Origin: an uncultured Carboxylicivirga sp.
GTDB taxonomy: Bacteria; Bacteroidota; Bacteroidia; Bacteroidales; Marinilabiliaceae
Length of the DNA stretch: 64,000 bases
NCBI GenBank assembly: GCA_947491945.1
Contig: CANLLN010000010.1
Location: forward strand, 62,001-126,000
Direction of reading: 5' to 3'
A program made the position numbers and the translations under genes. Below are positions 57,035-64,000 of this stretch, in pieces. Positions within the stretch are counted from its first letter, which is position 1, and each line of letters starts with the position of its first letter. The notes below the pieces were generated by a model. The model was not told where the DNA came from, searched no databases, and worked only from the letters and a program-made list of their open reading frames with translations.

Positions 57035-57628
57035 TTACTTCTTATGTGTTTTACGCTTCTTTTTCTTTTTTTCCACCGAATAACCAAACTTACCGATCTT
57101 CTTACCCACCTCAAAATAGTGCCCGTGTGAGTAGCAAATAGGCTTGGCCTTCTGCAGACTAAACGCGCCTGAATTAGCGTCGATATATCGCTCATCAGCC
57201 TTCACATTCACCACTTCGGCTATAAACATATCATGGGTGCCCAACTCCTTTATCTCAGTCACGCGGCACTCAATATTCAGGGGCGACTCCTCAATAATGG
57301 GCGCACTCACCACCGAAGCCTTACCCGGTGTTAAGTGCATCTCCTCAAACTTATTATAACGACGCCCCGAACGCACACCACACCAGTCGGTAGCATACGA
57401 CAAATCCTTGGTGGTGAGGTTAATCACAAACTCACCGGTTTCCTTAAGTGTTTGATAAGAGTGCCTCCCCTTACGCACCGAAATGTAACATAAGGGCGGA
57501 TCGGAACAGATCGTGCCGGTCCAGGCAATGGTGATAATATTATAATTCTCAGGGGTATTACCCACTGTTACCATCACGGCCGGTAGTGGATAAATCATAT
57601 TTCCGGGTTTCCAGTCTTGCTTTGCCAT
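57035..57628 (-). CDS. Flavin reductase-like (FMN-binding) protein
   Basis: 197 aa from the ATG at 57628; an earlier ATG at 57664 is rejected since TATCTTTG (57646-57653, minus) is a promoter box inside that extension. The split-barrel flavin-binding domain shows PAVMVTVGNTPENYNIITIAWTG, SVRKGRHSYQTL and EFVINL..KDL, and a lysine-rich tail (KKKKKRKTHKK). Such proteins bind FMN and may reduce flavin with NAD(P)H or serve an unknown redox role. No partner monooxygenase is adjacent. Confidence 0.87.
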   Translation of the reverse strand: MAKQDWKPGNMIYPLPAVMVTVGNTPENYNIITIAWTGTICSDPPLCYISVRKGRHSYQTLKETGEFVINLTTKDLSYATDWCGVRSGRRYNKFEEMHLTPGKASVVSAPIIEESPLNIECRVTEIKELGTHDMFIAEVVNVKADERYIDANSGAFSLQKAKPICYSHGHYFEVGKKIGKFGYSVEKKKKKRKTHKK

Positions 57629-57645
57629 ACTTTCAATATTTTTAA

Positions 57646-57653
57646 CAAAGATA
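57646..57653 (-). promoter_or_regulatory. -7 promoter box of the flavin reductase gene
   Basis: The minus strand reads TATCTTTG, a perfect TAnnTTTG, 18-25 nt before the ATG at 57628. Confidence 0.5.
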
Positions 57654-57822
57654 CATTTAGCCACGCCAAAGGCTTTGATGATTACAAAAAATTAACATGT
57701 CGGAAGATTAGTGTCAATAATAATTAATGTTTTTAATGGAATATTTACACTCTTTGGTCTAAGAAATACTCTCCTTGGTCATAATCACTTCAGGATAACA
57801 TAAAGTCACCTATTGATTTCAT

Positions 57823-57905
57823 TATATTTGTAACACTTTCCTGACAGGTTGTTTTCCCCTTGCCCCGTTCTCACACTCTTTCCGGATGAACGGGGCATTT
57901 TTTTT
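57823..57905 (+). ncRNA. Candidate small RNA (promoter box to terminator, no ORF)
   Basis: TATATTTG (57823-57830) is a perfect -7 box; about 32 nt further a strong intrinsic terminator begins: GCCCCGTTC (57862-57870) pairs with GAACGGGGC (57888-57896), followed by ATTTTTTTT. The RNA would run from about 57837 to 57905 (about 70 nt), with a small 5' hairpin CCTG-A-CAGG. There is no plus-strand gene for the terminator to serve (the nearest ends at 56796) and no ORF in the transcript. A good -33 box was not found. Could be an independent sRNA or a remnant; not identified with a named family. Confidence 0.45.
57862..57905 (+). terminator. Intrinsic terminator of the candidate small RNA
   Basis: Nine-bp perfect GC-rich stem GCCCCGTTC/GAACGGGGC with a 17-nt loop and an eight-T tract, on the plus strand in the 457-bp gap between the flavin reductase and RND genes. 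Confidence 0.8.
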
Positions 57906-57930
57906 ATTCCCTTAGCATTAGCATTTATAG

Positions 57931-57950
57931 TTTATTATTTAAACAATAAA
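57931..57950. promoter_or_regulatory. Imperfect palindrome upstream of the RND operon
   Basis: TTTATTATTTAAACAATAAA: a 20-bp inverted repeat with one mismatched pair, about 135 bp before the first RND gene. TetR-type repressors of efflux operons bind elements of this sort, but no regulator gene is adjacent and the A/T composition raises the chance of coincidence. Confidence 0.3.
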
Positions 57951-58085
57951 TCCCCCCACATGTTGTTAAAAGGTCTTTATCAAATCGATAAATAGTGTTA
58001 TAAAAGCTTAAAATTCCATACATTTATTTAATCAAACAAAACAGTAATGCTTTAAAACAATTCTTGGACTAAACATACCTATACG

Positions 58086-59228
58086 ATGAGAAACTACATT
58101 ACAGTACTTGTGGTGCTAAGCATTGTGGCCGGCTGCAATAACAAGTCGACGCAAATGACTCCCCCACAGATACCCGTTTACACGGCAAAAAATGAAACCG
58201 TTCAATTGACAAAAGATTTTGTGGGACAGACATACGGGCTTTTTGACATTTCAGTGCGCGCCCGCGTAGATGGTTATCTTGAAGGCATCCATTTTACCGA
58301 AGGCGGCCGCGTAGAAAAAGGACAATTGCTCTATTCCATTGACCCCGCTCCCTTGGATGCACGCGTGGCCGAAGCATTAAGCATGGTGGCACAGGCTAAG
58401 ACTAACCTCGTAAAGGCTCAGAGCGACTACGACCGTTACAAGCCGCTGGCCGAAACCAATGCCGTGAGTCAAAGCGACTATGATGCTGCCGTAGCCGGAC
58501 TAGGTGCTGCCAAAGCCTCACTAGAGGCCGCAAATGCCTCGTTGGAATTTGCACGCATACAACGCAGTTACACCAAAATACATGCGCATACCGACGGCAT
58601 CATTGGCCGCTCAGAAGCCAAGGTGGGCGACTACGTGGGACGCGAACCCAACCCCGTGGTACTTAACACCGTATCGCGGCTCGACACCATCCGGGTGCAG
58701 TTTCACCTTACAGAATTGCAATACCTGGAAATTGTTCAATACGAAAATGCACAACGCACTGTTAAAAACCCACGCCGCAATAAAAAGGCCGATGTCATCC
58801 TTTTCTTTGCGGATGGCAGCCGGCACAGCGAGCTGGGCAAGGTAGATTTTGTGGACCGTAATATAGACCCCACAACCGGTACCCTGCTGGTGCAGGCCTC
58901 TTTTGCCAACCCGGGTGAGATCATTCGACCCGGACAGTTTGCACGCCTGCGCATAGGCCTGGCCGATGCTGCCGAACGTCTTCTGATACCTGTGAGGTGT
59001 TTGCAGGAAGTGCAAGGTGAATACAACGTATTTGTGGTGGGTAGCGACAACAAGGTAGAATACCGGGCCGTTAAGGTAGGTCCCACCTTACAGGATATGG
59101 TCATTATTAAAGAAGGCTTACAGGCCAACGAACGCATCGTACTGGAAGGCATCAATCAGCTGCGATCAGGCATGCCCGTAGTGCCCCTGGAAAAAGAGTT
59201 TAAATCGGTACGCACTAATCAAGACTAA
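58086..59228 (+). CDS. RND efflux periplasmic adaptor (membrane fusion protein)
   Basis: A 380-aa lipoprotein (lipobox IVAGC, Cys17). Order of domains: a lipoyl/barrel-sandwich half with VRARVDGYLEGIHFTEGGRVEKGQLLY, an alpha hairpin (residues about 95-160), the second lipoyl half (IHAHTDGIIGRSEAKVGDYVG), then beta-barrel and membrane-proximal domains (DPTTGTLLVQASFANPGEIIRPGQF). It is an AcrA/MexA-type adaptor connecting the pump to the outer-membrane channel. First gene of a three-gene operon; 2 bp before the pump gene. Confidence 0.95.
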   Translation: MRNYITVLVVLSIVAGCNNKSTQMTPPQIPVYTAKNETVQLTKDFVGQTYGLFDISVRARVDGYLEGIHFTEGGRVEKGQLLYSIDPAPLDARVAEALSMVAQAKTNLVKAQSDYDRYKPLAETNAVSQSDYDAAVAGLGAAKASLEAANASLEFARIQRSYTKIHAHTDGIIGRSEAKVGDYVGREPNPVVLNTVSRLDTIRVQFHLTELQYLEIVQYENAQRTVKNPRRNKKADVILFFADGSRHSELGKVDFVDRNIDPTTGTLLVQASFANPGEIIRPGQFARLRIGLADAAERLLIPVRCLQEVQGEYNVFVVGSDNKVEYRAVKVGPTLQDMVIIKEGLQANERIVLEGINQLRSGMPVVPLEKEFKSVRTNQD

Positions 59229-59230
59229 TT

Positions 59231-62200
59231 ATGGGAAGTTTTTTTGTTAAGAGGCCCATTGTGGCCATGGTGATTGCCATTATTATTCTTATCGTAGGCG
59301 GCTTGTCAGCCTTGCAGCTTCCCATGGAACAGTTCCCGGACATTACACCGCCCATGGTGCAGGTAAGAGCGAACTACACTGGCGCCAACGCACTCAACGT
59401 AGAACAGTCGGTGGCGACCCCTCTGGAGCAACAGCTCAATGGTGTGGAGAACATGATTTATATGAAATCGACCAACGCCAACGATGGCAGTATGGCCATT
59501 AACATCTCCTTTGAGGTGGGCACCGACCCCGATATGAATACTGTGTTTGCCCAAAACAGGGCATCGGCAGCCACCGCCAAGCTGCCCGAAGAGGTAAAGC
59601 GTTTGGGGGTAACCACCCAAAAAAGTATGAGCAGTATTGTGATGGCCCTGGCCGTTTACAGCGATGGACGCTACAATCAAGAGTTTCTGGGCAATTATTC
59701 CATCATTAACATACAGGATATTCTGGCCCGCACAAAAGGGGTGGGACGCGTACAGGTGATGGGCGCCAGCGACTACTCCATGCGCATCTGGATTAAGCCT
59801 GACCGACTGTCGCAACTCAACCTGACAGTACCCGAGATAACGGCAGCCATACGCGAACAGAACATCATTGTTCCGGGAGGTAAATTCGGTGCCGAGCCGG
59901 CACCTCCGGGTACCGAGCTAACTTATACCGTTACCCTGCCCGATCGCCTGGTTACTGAAGATCAGTTTGGTGAGGTAGCCATACGCACCAATAAAGACGG
60001 TAGTCAGGTAAAACTTAAGGACGTAGCCACCATAGAACTGGGAACCGAAAACTATAATACCGATGCCCGTTTTAAAGGAAAGCCCTGTGCACTGATTACC
60101 ATCTATCAATCGCCCGGCACCAATGCGGTGGCCATGGGCGAAGAAATTATCGCTACCATGGACGAGTTGGCGCTGTCTTTCCCCGAGGGCGTTACCTACG
60201 ACGTGGCACTGGATGCCACAGCCCCCATCACAGCAGGCCTTAAGGAGGTGGGCATCACATTAATAGTAGCCCTTATCCTTGTAATTTTGGTGGTCTTCCT
60301 GTTTATTCAGGACTGGCGCGCCACCCTCATCCCCACCATTGCCATCCCCGTATCTCTTATCGGGGCCTTTGCAATCTTTCCGCTACTGGGCTTCACCATC
60401 AATACATTATCTTTATTAGGACTGGTGCTTGCTATTGGTATTGTGGTGGATGATGCCATTGTGGTAGTAGAAGCCGTGCAGGTAAATATTGAGAAAGGAA
60501 TGGGCAGGCGCGAAGCCACCATTGCTGCCATGAAGGAGGTAACCGCTCCGGTTATTGCCACTACCTTGGTGCTTATCGCCGTATTTATCCCGGTGGCCTC
60601 CATGGGGGGCATAACTGGTCGTCTTTATCAGCAATTCGCCATCACAGTAGTGGTATCTGTCTGTTTCTCATCAATTAACGCACTCACCCTGTCACCAGCA
60701 CTGGCTTCTATCCTCTTACGCAAGCCTGAGCTGCCTGGCGGACCTTTGGGGCGTCTGTTTGGTGGATTCAATAAAATATTCGACCGCAGCTCGGTAAATT
60801 ATATGAAAGTAACCAACCTGGTGGCGCGCAAGATAACGCGCAGCATGCTGTTTATTGGTGCTACCGTATTACTCATTCTCGTTGTGGCTCGTTTTGTACC
60901 CGGTGGTTTTATTCCTGAGGAGGACCAGGGCTATGTATTTGTGAACATACAGCTGCCCGATGCCGCCTCGCTGCAACGTACGCGGGCAGTAATGGATCAG
61001 GTGCAGTCACTGGTGGGCGCAGTGGAAGAAGCCGAGAGTGTATCAGGTGCCTCTGGCTTTAACTTGCTATCAGGCAGTATGGCCACCAATGCAGGGGTGG
61101 TCTTTATCACCCTTACAAACTGGAGCGAAAGAAACACGACCGCCAATGAGGTAGCCCGTAAACTCAACTACATATTCTACCAGAACATTAAAGAAGCTCA
61201 GGTATTTGCCTTTGGACCACCGGCCATTCCCGGTTTGGGAAGCGGATCGGGCTTTTCCCTTATGCTACAGGATAAACAGGGCAATACACCGCAGTATCTG
61301 GCCGAGCAGGCGCAGGCTTTTATTGCAGCCGCTCAGCAACGACCCGAGATTGCCAATATATTCACCACCTATCGGGCCAACGTACCCCAGCGGCGCCTTA
61401 ATATCAACCGCGATAAAGCCTTGAAAGCCGGTGTGCAGCTCAGCGACCTGTATACTACCATCAGTGCATTTCTGGGGGGTGCCTACATCAATGATTTCAA
61501 CCGCTTTGGCCGCCTCTACAAGGCCTATTTGCAGGCGGCACCAGAATTCAGGCAAAATGGTGAGCAACTGGATATGTTCTTTGTAAAAAACAAAGACGGC
61601 GAGAGCCTGCCCCTCTCCTCGCTGGTAACAGTGGAGCAAAGCTATGGTGCCGACTTCACCAACCGTTTTAATTTATACCGGTCCGTAGGGCTCACCGGAT
61701 CTCCCGCCGAAGGTTATTCATCGGCACAGGCACTGAACGCGCTGGAAGAGGTGGCGCAAGAGGTACTACCTCCGGGCATGGGATACGAATGGGCCGATAT
61801 GTCATATCAGGAGAAAAAAGCCAGTGGATCGGGCAATGTGGTGTTTATCTTTGCCCTTATCTTTGTATTTCTCATCCTGGCCGCACAATACGAGAGCTGG
61901 TCGCTGCCCTTCAGTATTTTGCTGGGCACACCCTTTGCCGTGCTGGGAGCCATGTTATTTGTATTGCTGGCACGCTTATTCAGCCCAAGCTTTGAAAACA
62001 ATGTGTTTATGCAAATATCGTTGGTGATGCTCATTGCCATGGCTGCCAAAAATGCCATTCTGATTGTGGAATTTGCCAAGATTAAATTTGACGAAGGCAT
62101 GAGCCTGTTCGATGCCGCCATTGAATCGGCTCGACTACGTTTCCGCCCCATTCTGATGACAGCTTTCTCTTTTATACTGGGTGTATTGCCGTTGGTAGTC

Positions 62201-62377
62201 GCCTCAGGGGCTGGTGCCGAAGCACGCAAAGTGATGGGGGTAGCGCTGCTGGGCGGCATGACCGTTGCTACCTTGCTGGGCGTTGTAATGTACCCCATGT
62301 TATTCGTATTTATAGGCAAACTGGCTAAATACGAGGAGAAAAGAGCCATGGCAAATCAAAAGAAAGAAGAAGCATGA
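59231..62377 (+). CDS. RND efflux pump, HAE1 (AcrB-like) family
   Basis: A 1048-aa inner-membrane protein of standard AcrB length with 12 transmembrane helices and two large periplasmic loops. The N-terminus FFVKRPIVAMVIAI is typical, GIVVDDAIVVVEAV holds the two proton-relay aspartates in TM4, and MLIAMAAKNAILIVEF the TM10 lysine. It is driven by proton motive force and exports hydrophobic or amphiphilic compounds; AcrB-type rather than heavy-metal CusA-type. It overlaps the channel gene by 4 bp. Confidence 0.96.
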   Translation: MGSFFVKRPIVAMVIAIIILIVGGLSALQLPMEQFPDITPPMVQVRANYTGANALNVEQSVATPLEQQLNGVENMIYMKSTNANDGSMAINISFEVGTDPDMNTVFAQNRASAATAKLPEEVKRLGVTTQKSMSSIVMALAVYSDGRYNQEFLGNYSIINIQDILARTKGVGRVQVMGASDYSMRIWIKPDRLSQLNLTVPEITAAIREQNIIVPGGKFGAEPAPPGTELTYTVTLPDRLVTEDQFGEVAIRTNKDGSQVKLKDVATIELGTENYNTDARFKGKPCALITIYQSPGTNAVAMGEEIIATMDELALSFPEGVTYDVALDATAPITAGLKEVGITLIVALILVILVVFLFIQDWRATLIPTIAIPVSLIGAFAIFPLLGFTINTLSLLGLVLAIGIVVDDAIVVVEAVQVNIEKGMGRREATIAAMKEVTAPVIATTLVLIAVFIPVASMGGITGRLYQQFAITVVVSVCFSSINALTLSPALASILLRKPELPGGPLGRLFGGFNKIFDRSSVNYMKVTNLVARKITRSMLFIGATVLLILVVARFVPGGFIPEEDQGYVFVNIQLPDAASLQRTRAVMDQVQSLVGAVEEAESVSGASGFNLLSGSMATNAGVVFITLTNWSERNTTANEVARKLNYIFYQNIKEAQVFAFGPPAIPGLGSGSGFSLMLQDKQGNTPQYLAEQAQAFIAAAQQRPEIANIFTTYRANVPQRRLNINRDKALKAGVQLSDLYTTISAFLGGAYINDFNRFGRLYKAYLQAAPEFRQNGEQLDMFFVKNKDGESLPLSSLVTVEQSYGADFTNRFNLYRSVGLTGSPAEGYSSAQALNALEEVAQEVLPPGMGYEWADMSYQEKKASGSGNVVFIFALIFVFLILAAQYESWSLPFSILLGTPFAVLGAMLFVLLARLFSPSFENNVFMQISLVMLIAMAAKNAILIVEFAKIKFDEGMSLFDAAIESARLRFRPILMTAFSFILGVLPLVVASGAGAEARKVMGVALLGGMTVATLLGVVMYPMLFVFIGKLAKYEEKRAMANQKKEEA

Positions 62378-63747
62378 AAATACTAAAATATACCTTATTG
62401 ATATTACTCTTTACACTGCTATGGAGCAGTTGTAAGGTGGGCAAAAAATATACACGCCCGGCAATAGAAGCGCCCCAGAGTTTCCTGCAGGCCGATGGCG
62501 ATACCAGTTATAATGCGACCCTCAGGTGGTGGGATCTGTTTGACGATCCCGTGCTCGATACCTTGATAAATAAAGCCCTGCGCAATAACAAGAACCTGCT
62601 GGCCACCGCCCAAAATGTTGAGGCAGCGCGCCTGCAAATGGCTATTCAAAAAGCCGACTTATGGCCCCAGTTCAACTACTCAGGTGGTGCCGCACGGGGT
62701 AACTATCAGGGCGTGAAGATGCCGGAGACCAGCAACGCCTTTAACATTGTTGGTCAGGCCAGCTGGGAGATTGACTTTTGGGGCAAGCTGCGACGCATGA
62801 ATGAGGCCGCCAAGGCACAGTACCTGGCATCGGAATATGGGCTTCAGGCATTGCGTTTGTCGCTCATTAGCACGGTGGCCGCCACCTATTTCCAGGTGAT
62901 GGAATTCAGGGAGCGTACGCACATTGCTGAGCGCACCTACACCATACGCGACAGTTCTTATCTGCTTTTAAAGCAACGCTTTGAGGCCGGCATCATTCCG
63001 GCCATTGACCTTAACCATGCCCAAATACAAAGAGCCATTGCAGCCACTGCCATTCCCCTTTATAAGCGCAATGCCGCACAATCGGAAAACCTGCTGAGCC
63101 GCCTGATTGGTGAAGCGCCGCAGCTGCATCGTTTTGAAAATAAAATAAACCACTATGGCCAGGTACCCAATATACCGCCGGGTCTGCCGGCCGACTTGCT
63201 CAACCGGCGACCCGATATACTCATGGCCGAACAACAACTGGTAGCACAGAATGCTATGGTGGGGGTGGCACAGGCTGCGCGACTGCCCAATATCAGCCTC
63301 ACAGGCATGCTGGGGCTAGCCAGCGACGACCTGAGCACCATGACCTCGGGCGACCCAGCCTGGAACATCGGTGGTAGCCTGCTGGGACCCATTTTCAACT
63401 GGGGCAAAAACAGCAAACGTGTGAAAGCAGAGCGAGCCCGCACGCAAGCCGCTATTCATCAATACGAGGGTACGGTGATTAATGCTTTTAACGAGGTGGA
63501 AGATGCCCTGATTAGCATTAAGACACTGAAAGAGGAAGAAGCTGCCATTAAGGAACATTTGGAGGCCGCTACCGAGGCGGCTAACCTATCGGGTGATCGC
63601 TACGACAAGGGGATTGCCAGTTATATTGAGTTCCTGGAGAGTCAGCGGCAGGCCTTTGATGCACAAATGCTACAGACGGGTAATAAGCAAGACCTGCTGG
63701 AAGCCTATATACGCTTGTACGAAGCGCTGGGCGGCGGCTGGGAATAA
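62374..63747 (+). CDS. Outer-membrane efflux channel (NodT/OprM family)
   Basis: A 457-aa lipoprotein (LLWSSC, Cys20). VGKKYTRPAIEAP is the usual NodT-family start. Two TolC-type repeats with long helices and RRPDILMAEQQLVAQNAMVGVAQAARLPNISL in the second half, as in OprM/CusC. It forms the trimeric exit duct of the pump encoded upstream. Its ATG overlaps the pump gene stop (ATGA), so translation is coupled. Confidence 0.95.
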   Translation: MKILKYTLLILLFTLLWSSCKVGKKYTRPAIEAPQSFLQADGDTSYNATLRWWDLFDDPVLDTLINKALRNNKNLLATAQNVEAARLQMAIQKADLWPQFNYSGGAARGNYQGVKMPETSNAFNIVGQASWEIDFWGKLRRMNEAAKAQYLASEYGLQALRLSLISTVAATYFQVMEFRERTHIAERTYTIRDSSYLLLKQRFEAGIIPAIDLNHAQIQRAIAATAIPLYKRNAAQSENLLSRLIGEAPQLHRFENKINHYGQVPNIPPGLPADLLNRRPDILMAEQQLVAQNAMVGVAQAARLPNISLTGMLGLASDDLSTMTSGDPAWNIGGSLLGPIFNWGKNSKRVKAERARTQAAIHQYEGTVINAFNEVEDALISIKTLKEEEAAIKEHLEAATEAANLSGDRYDKGIASYIEFLESQRQAFDAQMLQTGNKQDLLEAYIRLYEALGGGWE

Positions 63748-63761
63748 GCGCACAAACGTAT

Positions 63762-63834
63762 AAAAAACGAGCTTGTCCAAAATAAAGTTTCACGCTAAGA
63801 ACGCTAGTAATGTTATTGGGCAAGCTCGTTTTTT
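63762..63834. terminator. Bidirectional terminator between the RND operon and the trehalose gene
   Basis: AAAAAACGAGCTTG (63762-63775) pairs with CAAGCTCGTTTTTT (63821-63834), 14 perfect pairs with T-tracts in both directions and a 45-nt loop. It lies 14 nt after the RND operon and 20 nt after the convergent gene's stop. Confidence 0.85.
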
Positions 63835-63853
63835 GTATTATCATTTGGCTACG

Positions 63854-64000
63854 TTAGTCACCCAACTCCGTCAAAAACTTACGCACGGCACTCACCGACT
63901 CCAGTTTATACCGGGCACTCGTATTCTGAATGCCCACCTTAACGGTAATTGCCTCACCCGGCAATTCCCTAAACATATACTCATCGGTCCAGTCATCGCC
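63854..64000 (-). CDS. Trehalose-6-phosphate phosphatase domain, C-terminal 48 residues (gene enters from the right edge)
   Basis: The reverse strand reads GDDWTDEYMFRELPGEAITV in frame, through VKVG and ending at TAA (63854-63856). GDD-TDE-MF is motif IV of the HAD-family trehalose-6-phosphate phosphatase (OtsB), and the following AITVKVG with a final short helix matches its C-terminus. In Bacteroidota the domain is often fused behind a trehalose-6-phosphate synthase (OtsA-OtsB); whether this is the case here cannot be seen. It would make trehalose as an osmolyte. Confidence 0.82.
   Translation of the reverse strand, partial: GDDWTDEYMFRELPGEAITVKVGIQNTSARYKLESVSAVRKFLTELGD

Noticed and set aside
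1-64000. tRNA or rRNA genes
   Set aside because: Intergenic regions were read by eye for cloverleaf-like GGTTCRANNCC elements and rRNA cores; none was convincing, though a short tRNA cannot be excluded without a covariance search.

Overview
The window comes from a Bacteroidota (Bacteroidetes) chromosome. The signs are a SusC/SusD outer-membrane pair driven by an ECF sigma/FecR couple, a FAS1 protein with a C-terminal type IX secretion (T9SS) sorting domain, lipoproteins with acidic residues after the lipidated Cys, and TAnnTTTG-type -7 promoter boxes in front of many genes. A full 2-oxoglutarate dehydrogenase E1/E2 pair, a photolyase and a beta-oxidation operon with electron-transfer flavoprotein (ETF) suggest a respiring, light-exposed, probably aquatic organism. 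Marinilabiliales-like is my guess for the order and is not proven. No tRNA, rRNA, CRISPR array, prophage or intact IS element was seen. Both ends cut a gene: trpB on the left, and the trehalose-6-phosphate phosphatase domain on the right.

Layout. 1-6.1 kb, mostly minus strand: 5' end of trpB behind a complete trp attenuator (leader peptide with tandem Trp, antiterminator, intrinsic terminator), an NfeD/ClpP-class membrane protease, DNA-3-methyladenine glycosylase I, an M48 lipoprotein protease, and an 821-aa CoA-disulfide-reductase/rhodanese/TusA/DsrE fusion. 6.3-11 kb, mostly plus: EamA exporter, SDR-DUF2867 protein, photolyase; then a NifX-like protein divergent from an acyl-CoA thioesterase, with a palindrome between them. 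11-19 kb, minus: a 1298-aa leucine-rich-repeat protein with 35 uninterrupted 23-residue repeats, glutaminyl cyclase-like lipoprotein, PatB/MalY C-S lyase, a small lipoprotein and a sugar-nucleotide epimerase.

19.2-27.9 kb, plus: an eight-gene acyl-CoA oxidation operon (enoyl-CoA hydratase, 3-hydroxyacyl-CoA dehydrogenase, SCP-x-type thiolase, acyl-CoA dehydrogenase, EtfB, EtfA, and a two-gene membrane FeS module that probably passes ETF electrons to menaquinone). 28-37.1 kb, minus: ECF sigma - FecR - SusC (with STN domain) - SusD - TlpA-like thiol protein - thioredoxin, a signal-responsive uptake locus of unknown substrate. 37.3-47.7 kb: small TPR membrane protein, DUF4832-type lipoprotein, sucB/sucA, an AddB-like nuclease, trmD. 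47.9-57.7 kb: DUF349 protein, FAS1-repeat T9SS cargo, SNF2 helicase, GIN-domain protein, flavin reductase. 58-63.8 kb: a complete RND efflux operon (adaptor, pump, outer-membrane channel).

Most genes are ordinary core or common accessory Bacteroidota genes. The items most worth a second look are regulatory or structural: the trp attenuator, a dispersed hairpin element present three times at gene 3' ends, a gene-less promoter/terminator pair that may encode a ~70-nt RNA, a palindrome spanning two divergent promoters, the indel-free LRR array, the homogenised 405-bp FAS1 repeats, and the ETF-linked operon. I found no clear candidate for a wholly new defence or biosynthetic system.
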